A DNA stretch of 64,000 nt. Source: Vibrionales bacterium SWAT-3. GTDB lineage: Bacteria > Pseudomonadota > Gammaproteobacteria > Enterobacterales > Vibrionaceae. The notes beneath the pieces are model-generated. The model was not told the origin of the DNA and did no database searches. It saw only the letters and a list, made by a program, of their open reading frames with translations. A program made the position numbers and the translations under genes. How positions within the stretch are numbered: position 1 is the first letter of the stretch; each line of letters opens with the position of its first letter. Shown here one piece after another: positions 27,615 through 37,058 of this stretch. The stretch lies in assembly GCA_000169995.1 (NCBI GenBank), contig AAZW01000006.1:85609-149608 (forward strand), written 5' to 3'.

Positions 27615-28556
27615 TTAATCGTCTTTAGTGAAGTTCTCTTCGCTGAAGTGATCCAAATCGTAAGGCGTTTGCTGGTAAACACAGTAGTTTAGCCAATTTG
27701 AGAACAGCAAGTGTCCATGGCTTCGCCAGCTCGCAACAGGTTTGTTGTCTGGGTTGTTGTTTGGGTAGTAATTAATTGGAATCACAGGCTCCATGCCTTC
27801 ACCCAAATCACGGATGTATTCATTGTGAAGCGTTTGTGCATCGTATTCAGGGTGACCGGTCACAAACACGTTTCGCTTGTCTTTCGTTGCCGCTAGATAC
27901 ACACCAGCGACATCTGACGTAGCAAGGACATCCAGGTCGGTATGCTCTGCTAGATATTCTGGTGAGAAATCTGCATAGCGAGAGTGCGGTGCTAAAAAGG
28001 TGTCATCAAAACCACGCAGAATAGGGTGGTAAGGGTTATGAATTTCGTGGCTGTAAACACCTGAAAGCTTCTCTTTGCGAGTACGCTTTGGTAAATCATA
28101 AAGTAACTTCAAGCCCGCTTGAGCAGCCCAGCACACATAGAGAGTCGAGGTAACGTGCTTGTTAGCCCACTCCATGATGGTTTTTAGGTGGTCCCAGTAG
28201 ATAACATCTTCAAACTGAACCAAGCCCAGTGGCGCACCAGTGATGATCAGTCCATCAAAGTTACGGTTTTTGACCATCTCAAATTGACGGTAAAAGTTAT
28301 CCAAGTGCTCGGTCGGTGTATTTTTACTTGGACGATCATCGATTCGAAGCAGCTCAACATCCACTTGCAACGGGCTATTGGATAGTAGGCGCAAGAATTG
28401 AGTCTCGGTTTCAATCTTCTTCGGCATTAGGTTGAGGATCAAGACTCGAAGTGGACGGATTTCCTGTGTCGATGCTCTTGATAGCGGCATAACAAAGATG
28501 TTTTCTTCACGAAGAACATCGCTCGCTGGCAATTGGTCTGGAATGCGAATAGGCAC
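27615..28556 (-). CDS. metA: Homoserine O-succinyltransferase MetA
   Basis: First enzyme of methionine biosynthesis; activates homoserine with succinyl-CoA (some relatives use acetyl-CoA). It has 313 residues, close to the usual 309. Catalytic Cys142 in [12 protein letters not shown], the His/Glu relay in [21 protein letters not shown], and the N-terminal [11 protein letters not shown] are all as in the family. The start is GTG (28554-28556) with GGGAGAAAGC upstream. A MetJ operator lies 18-49 bases upstream of the start. Acyl-donor specificity is not settled here. Confidence 0.94.
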   Translation of the reverse strand: MPIRIPDQLPASDVLREENIFVMPLSRASTQEIRPLRVLILNLMPKKIETETQFLRLLSNSPLQVDVELLRIDDRPSKNTPTEHLDNFYRQFEMVKNRNFDGLIITGAPLGLVQFEDVIYWDHLKTIMEWANKHVTSTLYVCWAAQAGLKLLYDLPKRTRKEKLSGVYSHEIHNPYHPILRGFDDTFLAPHSRYADFSPEYLAEHTDLDVLATSDVAGVYLAATKDKRNVFVTGHPEYDAQTLHNEYIRDLGEGMEPVIPINYYPNNNPDNKPVASWRSHGHLLFSNWLNYCVYQQTPYDLDHFSEENFTKDD

Positions 28557-28573
28557 AGCTTTCTCCCTAAGCT

Positions 28574-28605
28574 AGATATGTAGACGTCTATACTTCTAAA
28601 TCTAT
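28574..28605 (-). promoter_or_regulatory. MetJ operator (four tandem met boxes) upstream of metA
   Basis: Four adjacent octamers AGATATGT, AGACGTCT, ATACTTCT, AAATCTAT. The second is the perfect met-box consensus and the others match 5-6 of 8. MetJ dimers bind such tandem boxes and repress metA when S-adenosylmethionine is high. Confidence 0.82.
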
Positions 28606-28821
28606 AATAGTTTGATGCGCTTGTCGATATACAAAATGGATAGTTGTAAATTATTTGTGTTTTTATCAAGAGAGCACTTAGTCGCCTTATGGTTATTGCC
28701 TCTGCTTAACAATGCATAGACAATGTACAAGTGTGATTGATTGCTGATATCGGCAGTAATAAGAGCAACACTCTACTATTTACGATAAACTCATGTTTTT
28801 GATTTAAGCCGAAAAACATCA

Positions 28822-29190
28822 ATGAAGTTAATACTCATTCGAGGGCTGCCAGGTTCGGGTAAGTCAACAAAAGCAAAAACTTATGACGCCTTGCATGTCG
28901 AAGCTGATATGTATTTTGTTAATGAGCAAGGTGAGTACTGTTTTGACCCCAAACAGCTACAACAGGCTCATGAGTGGTGCCAAAACACCGCTGAAAATGG
29001 CCTTAAGAAAGGGAAAGATGTCGTTGTATCGAATACCTTCATCAAGCACTGGGAAATGAAGGCTTATCGCCAACTCGCGCTTAAATACAAGGCGGATTTA
29101 GTGATTGAAGTTTGCCGAGAGAACTACGGCACTATTCACGACATTGAACCATCAGTGCTCAAGCGCATGGCCAGAGATTGGCAAGAGTAG
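28822..29190 (+). CDS. P-loop ATPase/kinase-like protein (N4BP2-related)
   Basis: A 122-residue cytoplasmic protein with the Walker A loop RGLPGSGKSTKAK near the N-terminus (about 6-18) and the segment HVEADMYFV (about 25-33), where the Asp may serve as Walker-B-like acid. The pattern matches small AAA/polynucleotide-kinase-like proteins related to the N4BP2 family. Substrate is unknown. Single gene with a modest ribosome-binding region. Confidence 0.75.
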   Translation: MKLILIRGLPGSGKSTKAKTYDALHVEADMYFVNEQGEYCFDPKQLQQAHEWCQNTAENGLKKGKDVVVSNTFIKHWEMKAYRQLALKYKADLVIEVCRENYGTIHDIEPSVLKRMARDWQE

Positions 29191-29268
29191 TTCTAGGCTG
29201 ATGTCACTCTATAGGCTGGGTAGCCCCTCATATTTAACTAATAAAACAATTCCAAGGTAACGATTGAA

Positions 29269-29691
29269 ATGGCAAAACGCTCTGTCGTCGTAGAGATGAC
29301 TTCTTACGGTATTTACTCCACGTGGGATTCTAAGTCTAAAGACCTACCGAAAATCCAAGAGTTTACCACCACCGTTGACGCTGAAATCGACGTCGAGTTT
29401 GGCTATATCTTGAATATCAAAAAAGCCAAAGGCGAAAAGATCCGTTACTGCATTTATCACCCGGATATCACAACCGACAAAGGCGAAGTGCTTGAGCCGT
29501 TCGATGGTGAAGAGTACGTCGGCAATAACGATTGGGATTTCTACCTAGGCGACACCATTTGGGCACCTATCGCAAACAAGATCGGTAAATGGCGCATGAC
29601 GGTCGAACTCAAAGGGAACATCATCGCAGACAAGACATTCGACCTAGTAGCAAAAGACGAAGGCCAGTTCTGGAAGCGCAGAGGGTTCTAA
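29269..29691 (+). CDS. DUF3859 family protein
   Basis: A 140-residue soluble protein of the DUF3859 type: VEMTSYGIYSTWDSKSKDLP at the start, VDAEIDVEFGYILNIKKAKG in the middle, then DWDFYLGDTIWAPI and KWRMTVELKGNIIADKTFDLV. The family is widespread in Gammaproteobacteria without assigned function; the beta-rich pattern suggests a small domain. GTAACG with CAAGG upstream serves as ribosome-binding site. Confidence 0.8.
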   Translation: MAKRSVVVEMTSYGIYSTWDSKSKDLPKIQEFTTTVDAEIDVEFGYILNIKKAKGEKIRYCIYHPDITTDKGEVLEPFDGEEYVGNNDWDFYLGDTIWAPIANKIGKWRMTVELKGNIIADKTFDLVAKDEGQFWKRRGF

Positions 29692-29870
29692 GAAGCCCAA
29701 ACCAACAAGAGTTGGTAGTTTGATGAAATGACATCTTTAGTTTAAACAGGTAGTTACACCTCAATAATATAACTAAATCTTAGTCTGAATTGTTTAACTT
29801 TACTATGCTAGGCATGTTGCGGATACTTCTCCGAATTCAAGTCGAAGCTCAGAGTTAGAGAAGTCAATTC

Positions 29871-30260
29871 ATGAAAATTGAGACAGTAATTGTCATTAGC
29901 GTATTGGTACTTACATTATCGGGATGTAGTACCGGTATCAACCATATTGGTGAACCTCAGCAGTTCAACCCAGACGACATAATGGTCGATGAGTACAGTG
30001 TTAAAGATTATGGATATGGTGTTCATGTTGTAGCCGAGTATTCTGAGTATCAAGGAATTAGAAATTCAGAAAGTGGTTTTAGAGGATGTACAAATATTCT
30101 TAATACTGTTGCAACGAAGCATGCTGCAGATAAAGGTGAACGTGTTACTCGTATTAGTTGGAAACAAATGAAAGATTATGGTTACATCGATCATGGACGA
30201 GATATCATTACTGCTGTCATGAATGTTAACTGTGAATACTATTTCGATTATCTCAAGTAA
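29871..30260 (+). CDS. Hypothetical lipoprotein
   Basis: 129 residues starting with a lipoprotein signal: hydrophobic IVISVLVLTLSGC gives lipobox Cys at about 19. After the Cys the mature part has two further Cys (FRGCTNI and NVNCEYY) and no recognised domain. Asp-rich near the N-terminus of the mature part. Likely anchored in the outer membrane; role unknown. Single gene ending at a terminator. Confidence 0.7.
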   Translation: MKIETVIVISVLVLTLSGCSTGINHIGEPQQFNPDDIMVDEYSVKDYGYGVHVVAEYSEYQGIRNSESGFRGCTNILNTVATKHAADKGERVTRISWKQMKDYGYIDHGRDIITAVMNVNCEYYFDYLK

Positions 30261-30278
30261 GCCTTTTCTGGAACAACA

Positions 30279-30310
30279 AAAAAGCCGAGTCTTATAGAAC
30301 TCGGCTTTTT
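30279..30310. terminator. Bidirectional terminator
   Basis: A perfect 12-bp stem AAAAAGCCGAGT / ACTCGGCTTTTT with an 8-nt loop lies between the lipoprotein gene and the convergent M20 peptidase gene. Confidence 0.88.
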
Positions 30311-30353
30311 GACATTAGCGAGATGATGTTCGCCATCTCGCTTAGAAGTAAGA

Positions 30354-31460
30354 TTATTGTGTTACGTAAGCCACAACAAACTCAGTGATAGCAACCATGT
30401 CTTTCACTGCAATGTACTCTTCTGTGGTGTGTACTTTCGCCATACCAGTAGATAGGTTAACCGTAGTTAGACCTTTCGCATTGAAGTTGTTTGCATCACT
30501 ACCGCCGCCAGTGCGTTTAGTGTTTGCAGTTACACCTAGCTTCTCGAATGCCGATTTGATAGAAAGAATGTGCGGATGATCGTCTGCAATAACGAATGCA
30601 TCGTAAGCACGAGTTGATTCGATTTCTACCTCAGCACCGAATTGCTTCGCACTTTCTTGGAATGTCGAGATTATGTGTTCAACTTGAGCAGTTAGCTTTT
30701 CGCCGTTAAGAGAGCGGGCTTCCGCAACCACTTTTAGTTCTGGCATTACGATGTTAGTCGCTTGACCACCTTCAACAATACCCACGTTCGCAGTTGTTTC
30801 TTCATCGATGCGAAGTAGGTTCATCTTAGTAATAGCGTCTGCTGCTACTTGAATTGCGCTGATGCCTTCTTCTGGTGCTAGACCAGCGTGAGCAGGGCGA
30901 CCTTTGATCGTTGCAACGATCTTTTGTTGGCCTGGTGCTGCGTTTACGATAGTGCCGATTGGGCCGCCTGTATCTAGAACGATAGCGTGCTCAGATTGAA
31001 TGTAAGACATATCGAAGTTCAAAGACCCGAATAGACCGCCTTCTTCGAATACGGTGAATGCAATTTCAATGGTCTTGTGTGCTTGACCTTCAGCTTGAAT
31101 ACAGTGAACGGCTTCCATGATAGCCGCAATGCCAGACTTGTCGTCACCACCTAGGATTGTGTTGCCCTTTGAACGGATGATGCCGTCTTCGATGATTGGC
31201 TCAATGCCGATACCCGGGGTTACTGTGTCCATGTGGCAGCTGAATACTGTGCTACCCGGTAGTGTGCCGTCTAAGCGCGCATAGATGTTGAAGCCATTCG
31301 ATACTTCTTCAGGAACCGCCAGTTTGTGTACGTCAAAACCTAGTTCGCCTAACTGCTCAGCCAGCGCTTCAGCAATTGCTTTTTCGTTGCGAGATTCACT
31401 ATCGATTTTCACAAGATCACAGAAATGGTCGACTAAACGTTGTTCATTAATTTGGGTCAT
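30354..31460 (-). CDS. M20 family metallopeptidase (peptidase T-like)
   Basis: A 368-residue cytoplasmic zinc peptidase of the M20 family, resembling PepT-like tri- or dipeptide peptidases. It carries the metal-binding FSCHMDTVTPG (about 73-83, His and Asp), GNTILGGDDKSGIAA (bridging Asp), FTVFEEGGLFGS (catalytic and ligand Glu) and, near the C-terminus, KVHTTEEYI (His ligand). The dimerisation domain sits in the middle with the GRPAHAGL motif. Start ATG at 31458-31460. Exact substrates unknown. Confidence 0.87.
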   Translation of the reverse strand: MTQINEQRLVDHFCDLVKIDSESRNEKAIAEALAEQLGELGFDVHKLAVPEEVSNGFNIYARLDGTLPGSTVFSCHMDTVTPGIGIEPIIEDGIIRSKGNTILGGDDKSGIAAIMEAVHCIQAEGQAHKTIEIAFTVFEEGGLFGSLNFDMSYIQSEHAIVLDTGGPIGTIVNAAPGQQKIVATIKGRPAHAGLAPEEGISAIQVAADAITKMNLLRIDEETTANVGIVEGGQATNIVMPELKVVAEARSLNGEKLTAQVEHIISTFQESAKQFGAEVEIESTRAYDAFVIADDHPHILSIKSAFEKLGVTANTKRTGGGSDANNFNAKGLTTVNLSTGMAKVHTTEEYIAVKDMVAITEFVVAYVTQ

Positions 31461-31740
31461 TGTTAATTCTCATTATGTTTCCGCTCTTTCCTTAGAAGTC
31501 ACGGCTATAGGAACAGGAAAATCACTATAACGCCTCTTTGTAGGATGATTGCCTGAGTTAAATCAAGAAAACCGCCTGAATATTCCAGATTATGAGAAAA
31601 ACAAGATCCAGTTCTATAAGTTGACAACATTTTAATCTGTATATTGCTCGGGTATACTGCAAACCGAAATTAACCATGCAGAAAGTAAGAACACTGCCCG
31701 AATAGTAAGAGAACTATGCGACTGATAATGGCACTTATAA

Positions 31741-33711
31741 ATGAATAAAAACAATGTTTTAGGGTCATTCCTGCTTGTTGTTACAATGAGTGCTGTTCTG
31801 GGCTTCTTTCTGCTGTATCCAATCAACGATGTAGATTTGACTAACTCGCAAGTCAACGAGGCCGCTGTTTACAACCCAGAAAAAGAACTTTCTAAAACAG
31901 AATATGGAATAAAGCTAATTCATATTCTCGATTTGTCTCGAAGCGATCCCATATTCGCTGATAAAGCGCTGGCTCAACTACCTCGCCTGCATCCAACAAG
32001 AGACTTGGCCATCTACAAAGCGTACCGTCTGATGATATTGACGAACGTGGCGCAACATCAGCAAGACACTAAAGCCGTGATGGGATATTTAGACGAGATC
32101 AACAACCTTGCTGAACAAGAAGGTATGTTGTGGTTGAAATCGCAGTCATTGGTTGAATCTGCAATTGAATATCTTAAAGAGGGCGACCTTGCAACGTCTG
32201 AAATTCAGATTCGTTCCGCTATCGGGATTGCAGAGTCGATTCGTTACGATGAGCTGTTGGTAAAAGCGTACAACACGGCGGGTGCAATCAATAATGTGCG
32301 TAATGACCTTCAAGATGCGCAGTACTTCTTCCATAAAGGGTTACAACTAGGGAAGAAGTACCCAAAGCATATTTATAACAGCAAGCTCATGTCGAACATG
32401 GCTTTGCTTTACATCTACTTAGAAGATTGGCCGAAAGCACTAGGCATTCTAGAAAAAGCCAAAAAGCTCTATTTTGACAGTGGTCTATTTGAAGATGAAG
32501 CCATTGGCATCCTTTATATCAACGAATCGTTCAGTTACTTAAGTAGTGGTGATTTAATCAACGGTCGTATTGCTTATGAAAAGGCAGAAGCGCTCAACAG
32601 CGATAAAGTGAGCAATCGATATAAAATACTCGTACTAAGAGCGTACAGTGAAGTGCTGTTGGCGGAAGGAAAGTTAAACGCTGCACTTACCGTTGCCAAC
32701 CAGTGTCTTGCTTCACCAGGTATTGAAAAATACACGCTACAGAACGGTCAGTGTTATTTGAATCGAGCCTTGGCAAAAATAGGTCTCAACCAAGACGAAG
32801 TGATATTGGATGACCTAAAGCGTGCTTTTGCCATGTTTGAGGTAGTCGGCAGTCGTAGTTGGAAAGTCTTAGCACTAAGAACGCTTGGAGAATACTACGA
32901 ATCTAAGGGCGATCTAGAAACGGCATTGGATTACTTCAAGAAGTATTACCATGGCAATAAAGCGCTGCTTTTTGATAAACGACAGAGTGACATTTTCTTG
33001 TTAGAACAAGATTTTGCAACTGCGACTCTGGCTCAAGAGAATGAATTACTCAATACCGAAAAAGACCTTAATGAACTACTGCTAGAAAAACAACAATTAA
33101 GAAATCGTATTGTGGTAGCACTGGTTATCATGGTGGGTATCAGTGCGGTTTTATTAATGGTGAGACTGAGAACAATCCAAAGAACGAACGATGCGCTGCT
33201 AGCTCAATCTACCACGTGTGAACTCACAGGTTTGTACAACAGACGCTATTTAGAAAAGCTGCTGACGAGCTCTACGCCATTTAACGGTAACTCATTTGGA
33301 ACTAGCTTAGCCATCTTGGACTTAGACTATTTTAAACAAGTGAATGACACTCATGGACACGACGTTGGCGACCAAGTGTTGGTGGAAGTGGCGAGACGCA
33401 TACAACAACACCTGTTCTCAAGTGATGTGGTTGCTCGCTGGGGAGGGGAAGAGTTTGTGTTGTTACTTTCTGGCTCTCTGGACCCACAGCAGCAGTTAGA
33501 CATCATTCGTATGGCTATTGCACAGACCCCGATCGATACGCCATCGGGGCCATTAGACATCAGTACGTCAATTGGTGCTTCGGTGAGTATTGCACAGGAT
33601 CAACTCAATCGTGATACCTACAAAAAGCACCTTAAGGTTGCCGATGATGCGCTCTATCAAGCCAAAGAATCTGGTCGAAACAGAGTTGTTTGTGTCGCAA
33701 GTGCGAAGTAA
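31741..33711 (+). CDS. Membrane diguanylate cyclase with TPR-like sensor region
   Basis: 656 residues. An N-terminal signal anchor (8-25), then a long extracytoplasmic or helical region of TPR-like repeats (about 60-430, with GAINNVRNDLQDAQYFFHKGLQLGKK as an example), a coiled coil rich in Leu/Gln/Glu, a second membrane helix (about 457-476, IVVALVIMVGISAVLLMVRL) and a C-terminal GGDEF domain. The latter has CELTGLYNRRYLE, DLDYFKQVNDTHGHDVGD and GGEEF at 568-572. No RxxD inhibitory site is visible at the expected place. It should make c-di-GMP in response to a periplasmic signal. Single gene. Confidence 0.9.
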   Translation: MNKNNVLGSFLLVVTMSAVLGFFLLYPINDVDLTNSQVNEAAVYNPEKELSKTEYGIKLIHILDLSRSDPIFADKALAQLPRLHPTRDLAIYKAYRLMILTNVAQHQQDTKAVMGYLDEINNLAEQEGMLWLKSQSLVESAIEYLKEGDLATSEIQIRSAIGIAESIRYDELLVKAYNTAGAINNVRNDLQDAQYFFHKGLQLGKKYPKHIYNSKLMSNMALLYIYLEDWPKALGILEKAKKLYFDSGLFEDEAIGILYINESFSYLSSGDLINGRIAYEKAEALNSDKVSNRYKILVLRAYSEVLLAEGKLNAALTVANQCLASPGIEKYTLQNGQCYLNRALAKIGLNQDEVILDDLKRAFAMFEVVGSRSWKVLALRTLGEYYESKGDLETALDYFKKYYHGNKALLFDKRQSDIFLLEQDFATATLAQENELLNTEKDLNELLLEKQQLRNRIVVALVIMVGISAVLLMVRLRTIQRTNDALLAQSTTCELTGLYNRRYLEKLLTSSTPFNGNSFGTSLAILDLDYFKQVNDTHGHDVGDQVLVEVARRIQQHLFSSDVVARWGGEEFVLLLSGSLDPQQQLDIIRMAIAQTPIDTPSGPLDISTSIGASVSIAQDQLNRDTYKKHLKVADDALYQAKESGRNRVVCVASAK

Positions 33712-33722
33712 TGGGCTTTTCT

Positions 33723-34196
33723 CTATGTTCTATGATGTTTGGCAATATGCACTAGGCTAACGCCCAATAAACGCTCGACCTGCTTGTTCGCTTGTGTTCC
33801 TACATGGAAAGTAACTACTTTGACGAGGTTATCCATCAAACGTTGAGAGAAATAACACGCTTCAGAACGGATGACTGAGTGATGAAATACCAATCTAAGA
33901 ATAGCTGTGAACTCTTTGCTTTGAAGTGCTTTCTGCCAAGACAGTTCCAACACATCACTTCCTTCATTAATCGTCAGATGATCAACTAAAAGCTTTAAGA
34001 ATCGTCCTTCTAATGCCATCAGAAAGTCAGTCTTCTTAGGGAAATGATGGCTGATTCCCGTTCTTGAGATTTTGGTTGCTTGGCTTAACGTGGTGTAAGA
34101 CATGTTTTCGTAGCCAACCGTCAATAACTGATGACAGCTGGTATCGAGGATGAGTTGAATAGTGCGACAGGTATCGACCTTACTACGCTTAGCCAT
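33723..34196 (-). CDS. TetR-family transcriptional regulator
   Basis: 157 residues from the ATG at 34194-34196 (an in-frame TTG two codons upstream is less likely). The N-terminal helix-turn-helix reads YTTLSQATKISRTGISHHFPKKTDFLMALEGRF (about 34-66), the hallmark of TetR proteins, and the C-terminal ligand domain is short. It is convergent with the diguanylate cyclase; no obvious divergent target is present. Ligand unknown. Confidence 0.8.
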   Translation of the reverse strand: MAKRSKVDTCRTIQLILDTSCHQLLTVGYENMSYTTLSQATKISRTGISHHFPKKTDFLMALEGRFLKLLVDHLTINEGSDVLELSWQKALQSKEFTAILRLVFHHSVIRSEACYFSQRLMDNLVKVVTFHVGTQANKQVERLLGVSLVHIAKHHRT

Positions 34197-34202
34197 CTTC
34201 AA

Positions 34203-34524
34203 GAGCGCCTATATAAAGAAATCAAAGTAAAAGCATACTCCCATATGAAATGTCATTCCATATAATGAGCTGATTAATGAAGGAAAACTTAGATTTATGT
34301 TTTGATTATAGCTTCTTATTTTATATTTATAGCTGAGTTTGATGTTGGGTTTAGTATAAGCTGTTGGCTTTTACAAAATCATTACTAGCAAGTCGACGAG
34401 CTAAAAGAAAAGCCATTCTGACCTCGTTAGATAGAATGGCTTGAATGGATTTACTGTCGCTAATAGCAAAATGTGTTAGAGAGGTGGGGAGTATTAGCGC
34501 TTTTAGCTATGTAATTGGTTTATG
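34203..34524. other. Intergenic stretch with a hairpin terminator
   Basis: 322 bases. It holds an inverted repeat AAGCCATTCT / AGAATGGCTT at 34410-34442 (13-nt loop), about 80 bases beyond the stop of the small minus-strand gene at 34525. It is a probable terminator for that gene. The rest is AT-rich; no gene is seen. Confidence 0.5.
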
Positions 34525-34710
34525 TTATTTGGCTATACCTTGCAGCATCTCAACCAGCTCGCCTTCAGTGCTTGGCTCTTTAGCAAGCTCGATTACTGCA
34601 GAGGCGCCGCCTTTGAGCATATAGGCTTGAGTGCCACAGTGGTCATAGTGGAACCATTTACCATCTACACATACGTCGGTATAACATCTTGGGTCTTGTT
34701 TGAGTTCCAT
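34525..34710 (-). CDS. 61-residue Cys-containing hypothetical protein
   Basis: A small gene with a good ribosome-binding site (AAGGAAA seven bases before ATG 34708-34710). The product has three Cys in CYTDVCVDGKWFHYDHCG, with two Tyr and several aromatic residues, a possible metal site, and a helical tail. No family is recognised. It lies in the AT-rich region left of the second ISAs1 copy. A downstream hairpin supports transcription. Confidence 0.6.
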   Translation of the reverse strand: MELKQDPRCYTDVCVDGKWFHYDHCGTQAYMLKGGASAVIELAKEPSTEGELVEMLQGIAK

Positions 34711-34889
34711 ATCAATTTCCTTATTAACATTTGGCTAACGTTTTTTAGGCTAATTGATCACAAAATGCTGGGAATTGATCTAGATCAATTCATGGCTTGA
34801 ATCGTAGAAGAATATTCAAATTGTTGAGCTGTGTCGAGGCGCTAAAATTCACAATCAAGCACTTAGCTAGCTGAGATCATTAAAAGCAC

Positions 34890-36123
34890 AAGGGCGGGAT
34901 CGAACTTTAACCATTGAAAATAATGGATTTATTTTACAGGGAACTTTTTTAGATAATCACGATCTGATCATGAAGTAAAAAAACATGAGAAATTCGCACA
35001 TGATTATCATTGAGCAACTTAAAAAAGTGAAAGATACCCGTTCGCACATCAATCAAGTTTATCCTGTTATGGAAGTCGCTTTCGTGGTCATAACAGCCAT
35101 GATTTGTGGTCAAAATAAATGGACAGAGATTAAGGATTTCGGTGAAGGAAATATCGAGTGGTTACGTGAGTATTTCCCCTACGAAAATGGTCTTCCCACT
35201 CGACATAATATAGCTGCGATCATGAGATCCGTTGTGCCAGAGACGCTATTGGAAGCTATGGTGGGCTGGGTCAATTTGCACAGAGAGAAGCATGCTCAGC
35301 CTATAATCAGTGTTGATGGGAAGGTTCTAAAAGGGGCAAAAGCAAGCAAACAACAGCACCCCCTCTATATGGTTTCGGCATTTGATGTAGACGAGGGTTT
35401 GACTCTCACACACCAACCTTGTGACGGCAAAGGTATGGAGCTGCTAGCAATAAGAAACATGCTAGACGCTTTAGATATCAAAGGATGTTTATTAACTGCT
35501 GATGCCCTGCATTGTCAGGTTGAAACACTGAATAAAGTAGTTGATAAAGGTGGAGATATCCTAGTACAAGTTAAACTGAATCAACCAAGTTTATTAGCAG
35601 AAATTGATGTGCAATTCCAATACTATTGGGCTTTGCCTGAAGATAAACAGGAATCATACATCACGGAAGAGAAAGGGCATGGTAGAAAAGAGGTTCGTGA
35701 GGTTTACGTGCTTCCTGCAGCCTTCAGCGAAGCACTCAGACAGAAGTGGTGTCTCGTAAAAAGCATTGTTGCAGTGGTAAGAGATAGGAGTGTCAAAGGG
35801 AAAGGAAGTTATGAAACCTCGTACTATATTTGCACAGACCATTTATCTTTAGAGTTAGCCTCAAAGGCAACAAGAAAGCATTGGCATATTGAGAATCAGC
35901 AGCACTGGGCGTTGGACGTAATTTTCAAAGAAGACGAGCAGCGAATTTACGCTGGGGATTCAGCGTTGAATATGGCTTGTTGTCGTCGCTTTGTGCAGAA
36001 CCTATTTAGAAAATCAGAGGGTAACTTGTCTGTACCAAGAAAGATGAACCAAGCCGCATGGAATAAAGATTACAGGGAAAAAGTTCTTTTTACATCAGAT
36101 TAACAAAGTATATTCGCGCCCTT
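34890..36123 (+). mobile_element. ISAs1-family insertion sequence, copy 2 (no target duplication)
   Basis: 1,234 bp with the same inverted ends as copies 1 and 3. The 10 bases on the left (TTAAAAGCAC) and right (GCTCTACTCA) do not match, so no target-site duplication remains. This suggests that recombination with another copy joined unrelated DNA here. The surrounding region (TetR and small gene on the left, LysR and Tad locus on the right) may therefore not have been adjacent originally. Confidence 0.93.
34985..36103 (+). CDS. ISAs1-family DDE transposase (copy 2)
   Basis: 372 residues, identical to the other two copies except Asp213 to Tyr in the segment QFQYYWALPED, which lies between the second catalytic Asp (173) and Glu303. 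The triad itself is intact, so activity is not necessarily lost. It shares with copy 1 the synonymous codons GCT before CAG (near residue 105) and GCA before TGG, where copy 3 has GCA and GCC. Confidence 0.95.
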   Translation: MRNSHMIIIEQLKKVKDTRSHINQVYPVMEVAFVVITAMICGQNKWTEIKDFGEGNIEWLREYFPYENGLPTRHNIAAIMRSVVPETLLEAMVGWVNLHREKHAQPIISVDGKVLKGAKASKQQHPLYMVSAFDVDEGLTLTHQPCDGKGMELLAIRNMLDALDIKGCLLTADALHCQVETLNKVVDKGGDILVQVKLNQPSLLAEIDVQFQYYWALPEDKQESYITEEKGHGRKEVREVYVLPAAFSEALRQKWCLVKSIVAVVRDRSVKGKGSYETSYYICTDHLSLELASKATRKHWHIENQQHWALDVIFKEDEQRIYAGDSALNMACCRRFVQNLFRKSEGNLSVPRKMNQAAWNKDYREKVLFTSD

Positions 36124-36164
36124 GCTCTACTCACCAGATGTGACTATCAGTATTTAAGAGAGCG

Positions 36165-37058
36165 TTATTGAGCTAAATCCGCAATAAATGTTTGTTGGTA
36201 GTGAGTGCTGGATTTGAGCTCTTTTTTGATCCATTGGTTAAACAAGCTAAAGTCAGAATGTATTTGCCAGAAAAGGGAAGCAATAACTCGTTTACCAAAA
36301 AAATCAGGGTGATCTGTAATAACCTTAAGTTTGTCATCTTTTACATGACTATCGATTAAAAAACTGGGTAAAAAAGCAATGCCTTTTTGAGCCTTACATA
36401 AATCGATGATGGTCTCTAAATCATCCAGCCGCCAAAGGTTATATGCTGCAATAGTCGATAAGTTAAGCAGTTCTTCACACCCATCCATTAATAGCACTCG
36501 CTGAGATGGAGCGTGAGACTTTATAGGGCCCAAATCTTTATGAGCCACCCACCAGCAGTTAACGTGAAATAACTCCTCTACGTTGAAGTCATAACTTGTC
36601 TTGTGGTAGGGGTTACCTAGCGCTAAATCTATCTTACCTTCATTGATATAGTTACCTAAAACGAAACTGGGTTTGGTGACGACCAATAAGTCCACGTTTG
36701 GGAATGCTTCTGAAAATGCCAGTAATGTCCTCTTTACATTTTTATCAAACACCAATGGATCGATACCTACTCGGTAAACGATTTGGTCTGAAATATTCAT
36801 TTGTTGAGCAACGGTCACCAAGTCCCGATATTTCGACACCACAGGTAAAGATAATTGGAAGAGGCGTTCTCCTTTTTCTGTTAACCAAACTTTAGAGTGT
36901 TCTCTATTAAATACATTGAAACCTAAATCTGACTCTAGATTTTGTACAGCTGTACTAACTGTCGATTGTGATTTTCCAAGTTTGCGAGCAGCAGAGCTAA
37001 ATGAACCTTCTTCAACTACTGCTATGAACGAAACAATATTTTCGAAATGTAGTTTCAT
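36165..37058 (-). CDS. LysR-family transcriptional regulator next to the Tad locus
   Basis: 297 residues from the ATG at 37056-37058; an in-frame TTG eight codons upstream is less likely. The helix-turn-helix reads FSSAARKLGKSQSTVSTAVQNLESDLG (about 19-45), and the rest is the usual ligand-binding fold. It is transcribed away from the flp gene across 416 bases. That space holds a perfect palindrome at 37299-37323, so a role in controlling the Tad operon or itself is plausible. Such a LysR has not, to my knowledge, been shown to regulate tad genes. Confidence 0.85.
   Translation of the reverse strand: MKLHFENIVSFIAVVEEGSFSSAARKLGKSQSTVSTAVQNLESDLGFNVFNREHSKVWLTEKGERLFQLSLPVVSKYRDLVTVAQQMNISDQIVYRVGIDPLVFDKNVKRTLLAFSEAFPNVDLLVVTKPSFVLGNYINEGKIDLALGNPYHKTSYDFNVEELFHVNCWWVAHKDLGPIKSHAPSQRVLLMDGCEELLNLSTIAAYNLWRLDDLETIIDLCKAQKGIAFLPSFLIDSHVKDDKLKVITDHPDFFGKRVIASLFWQIHSDFSLFNQWIKKELKSSTHYQQTFIADLAQ

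Noticed and set aside
34522..34800. A 92-codon plus-strand frame opposite the small Cys-containing gene
   Set aside because: The minus-strand frame has the ribosome-binding site, and the plus frame looks like a reverse-strand shadow.
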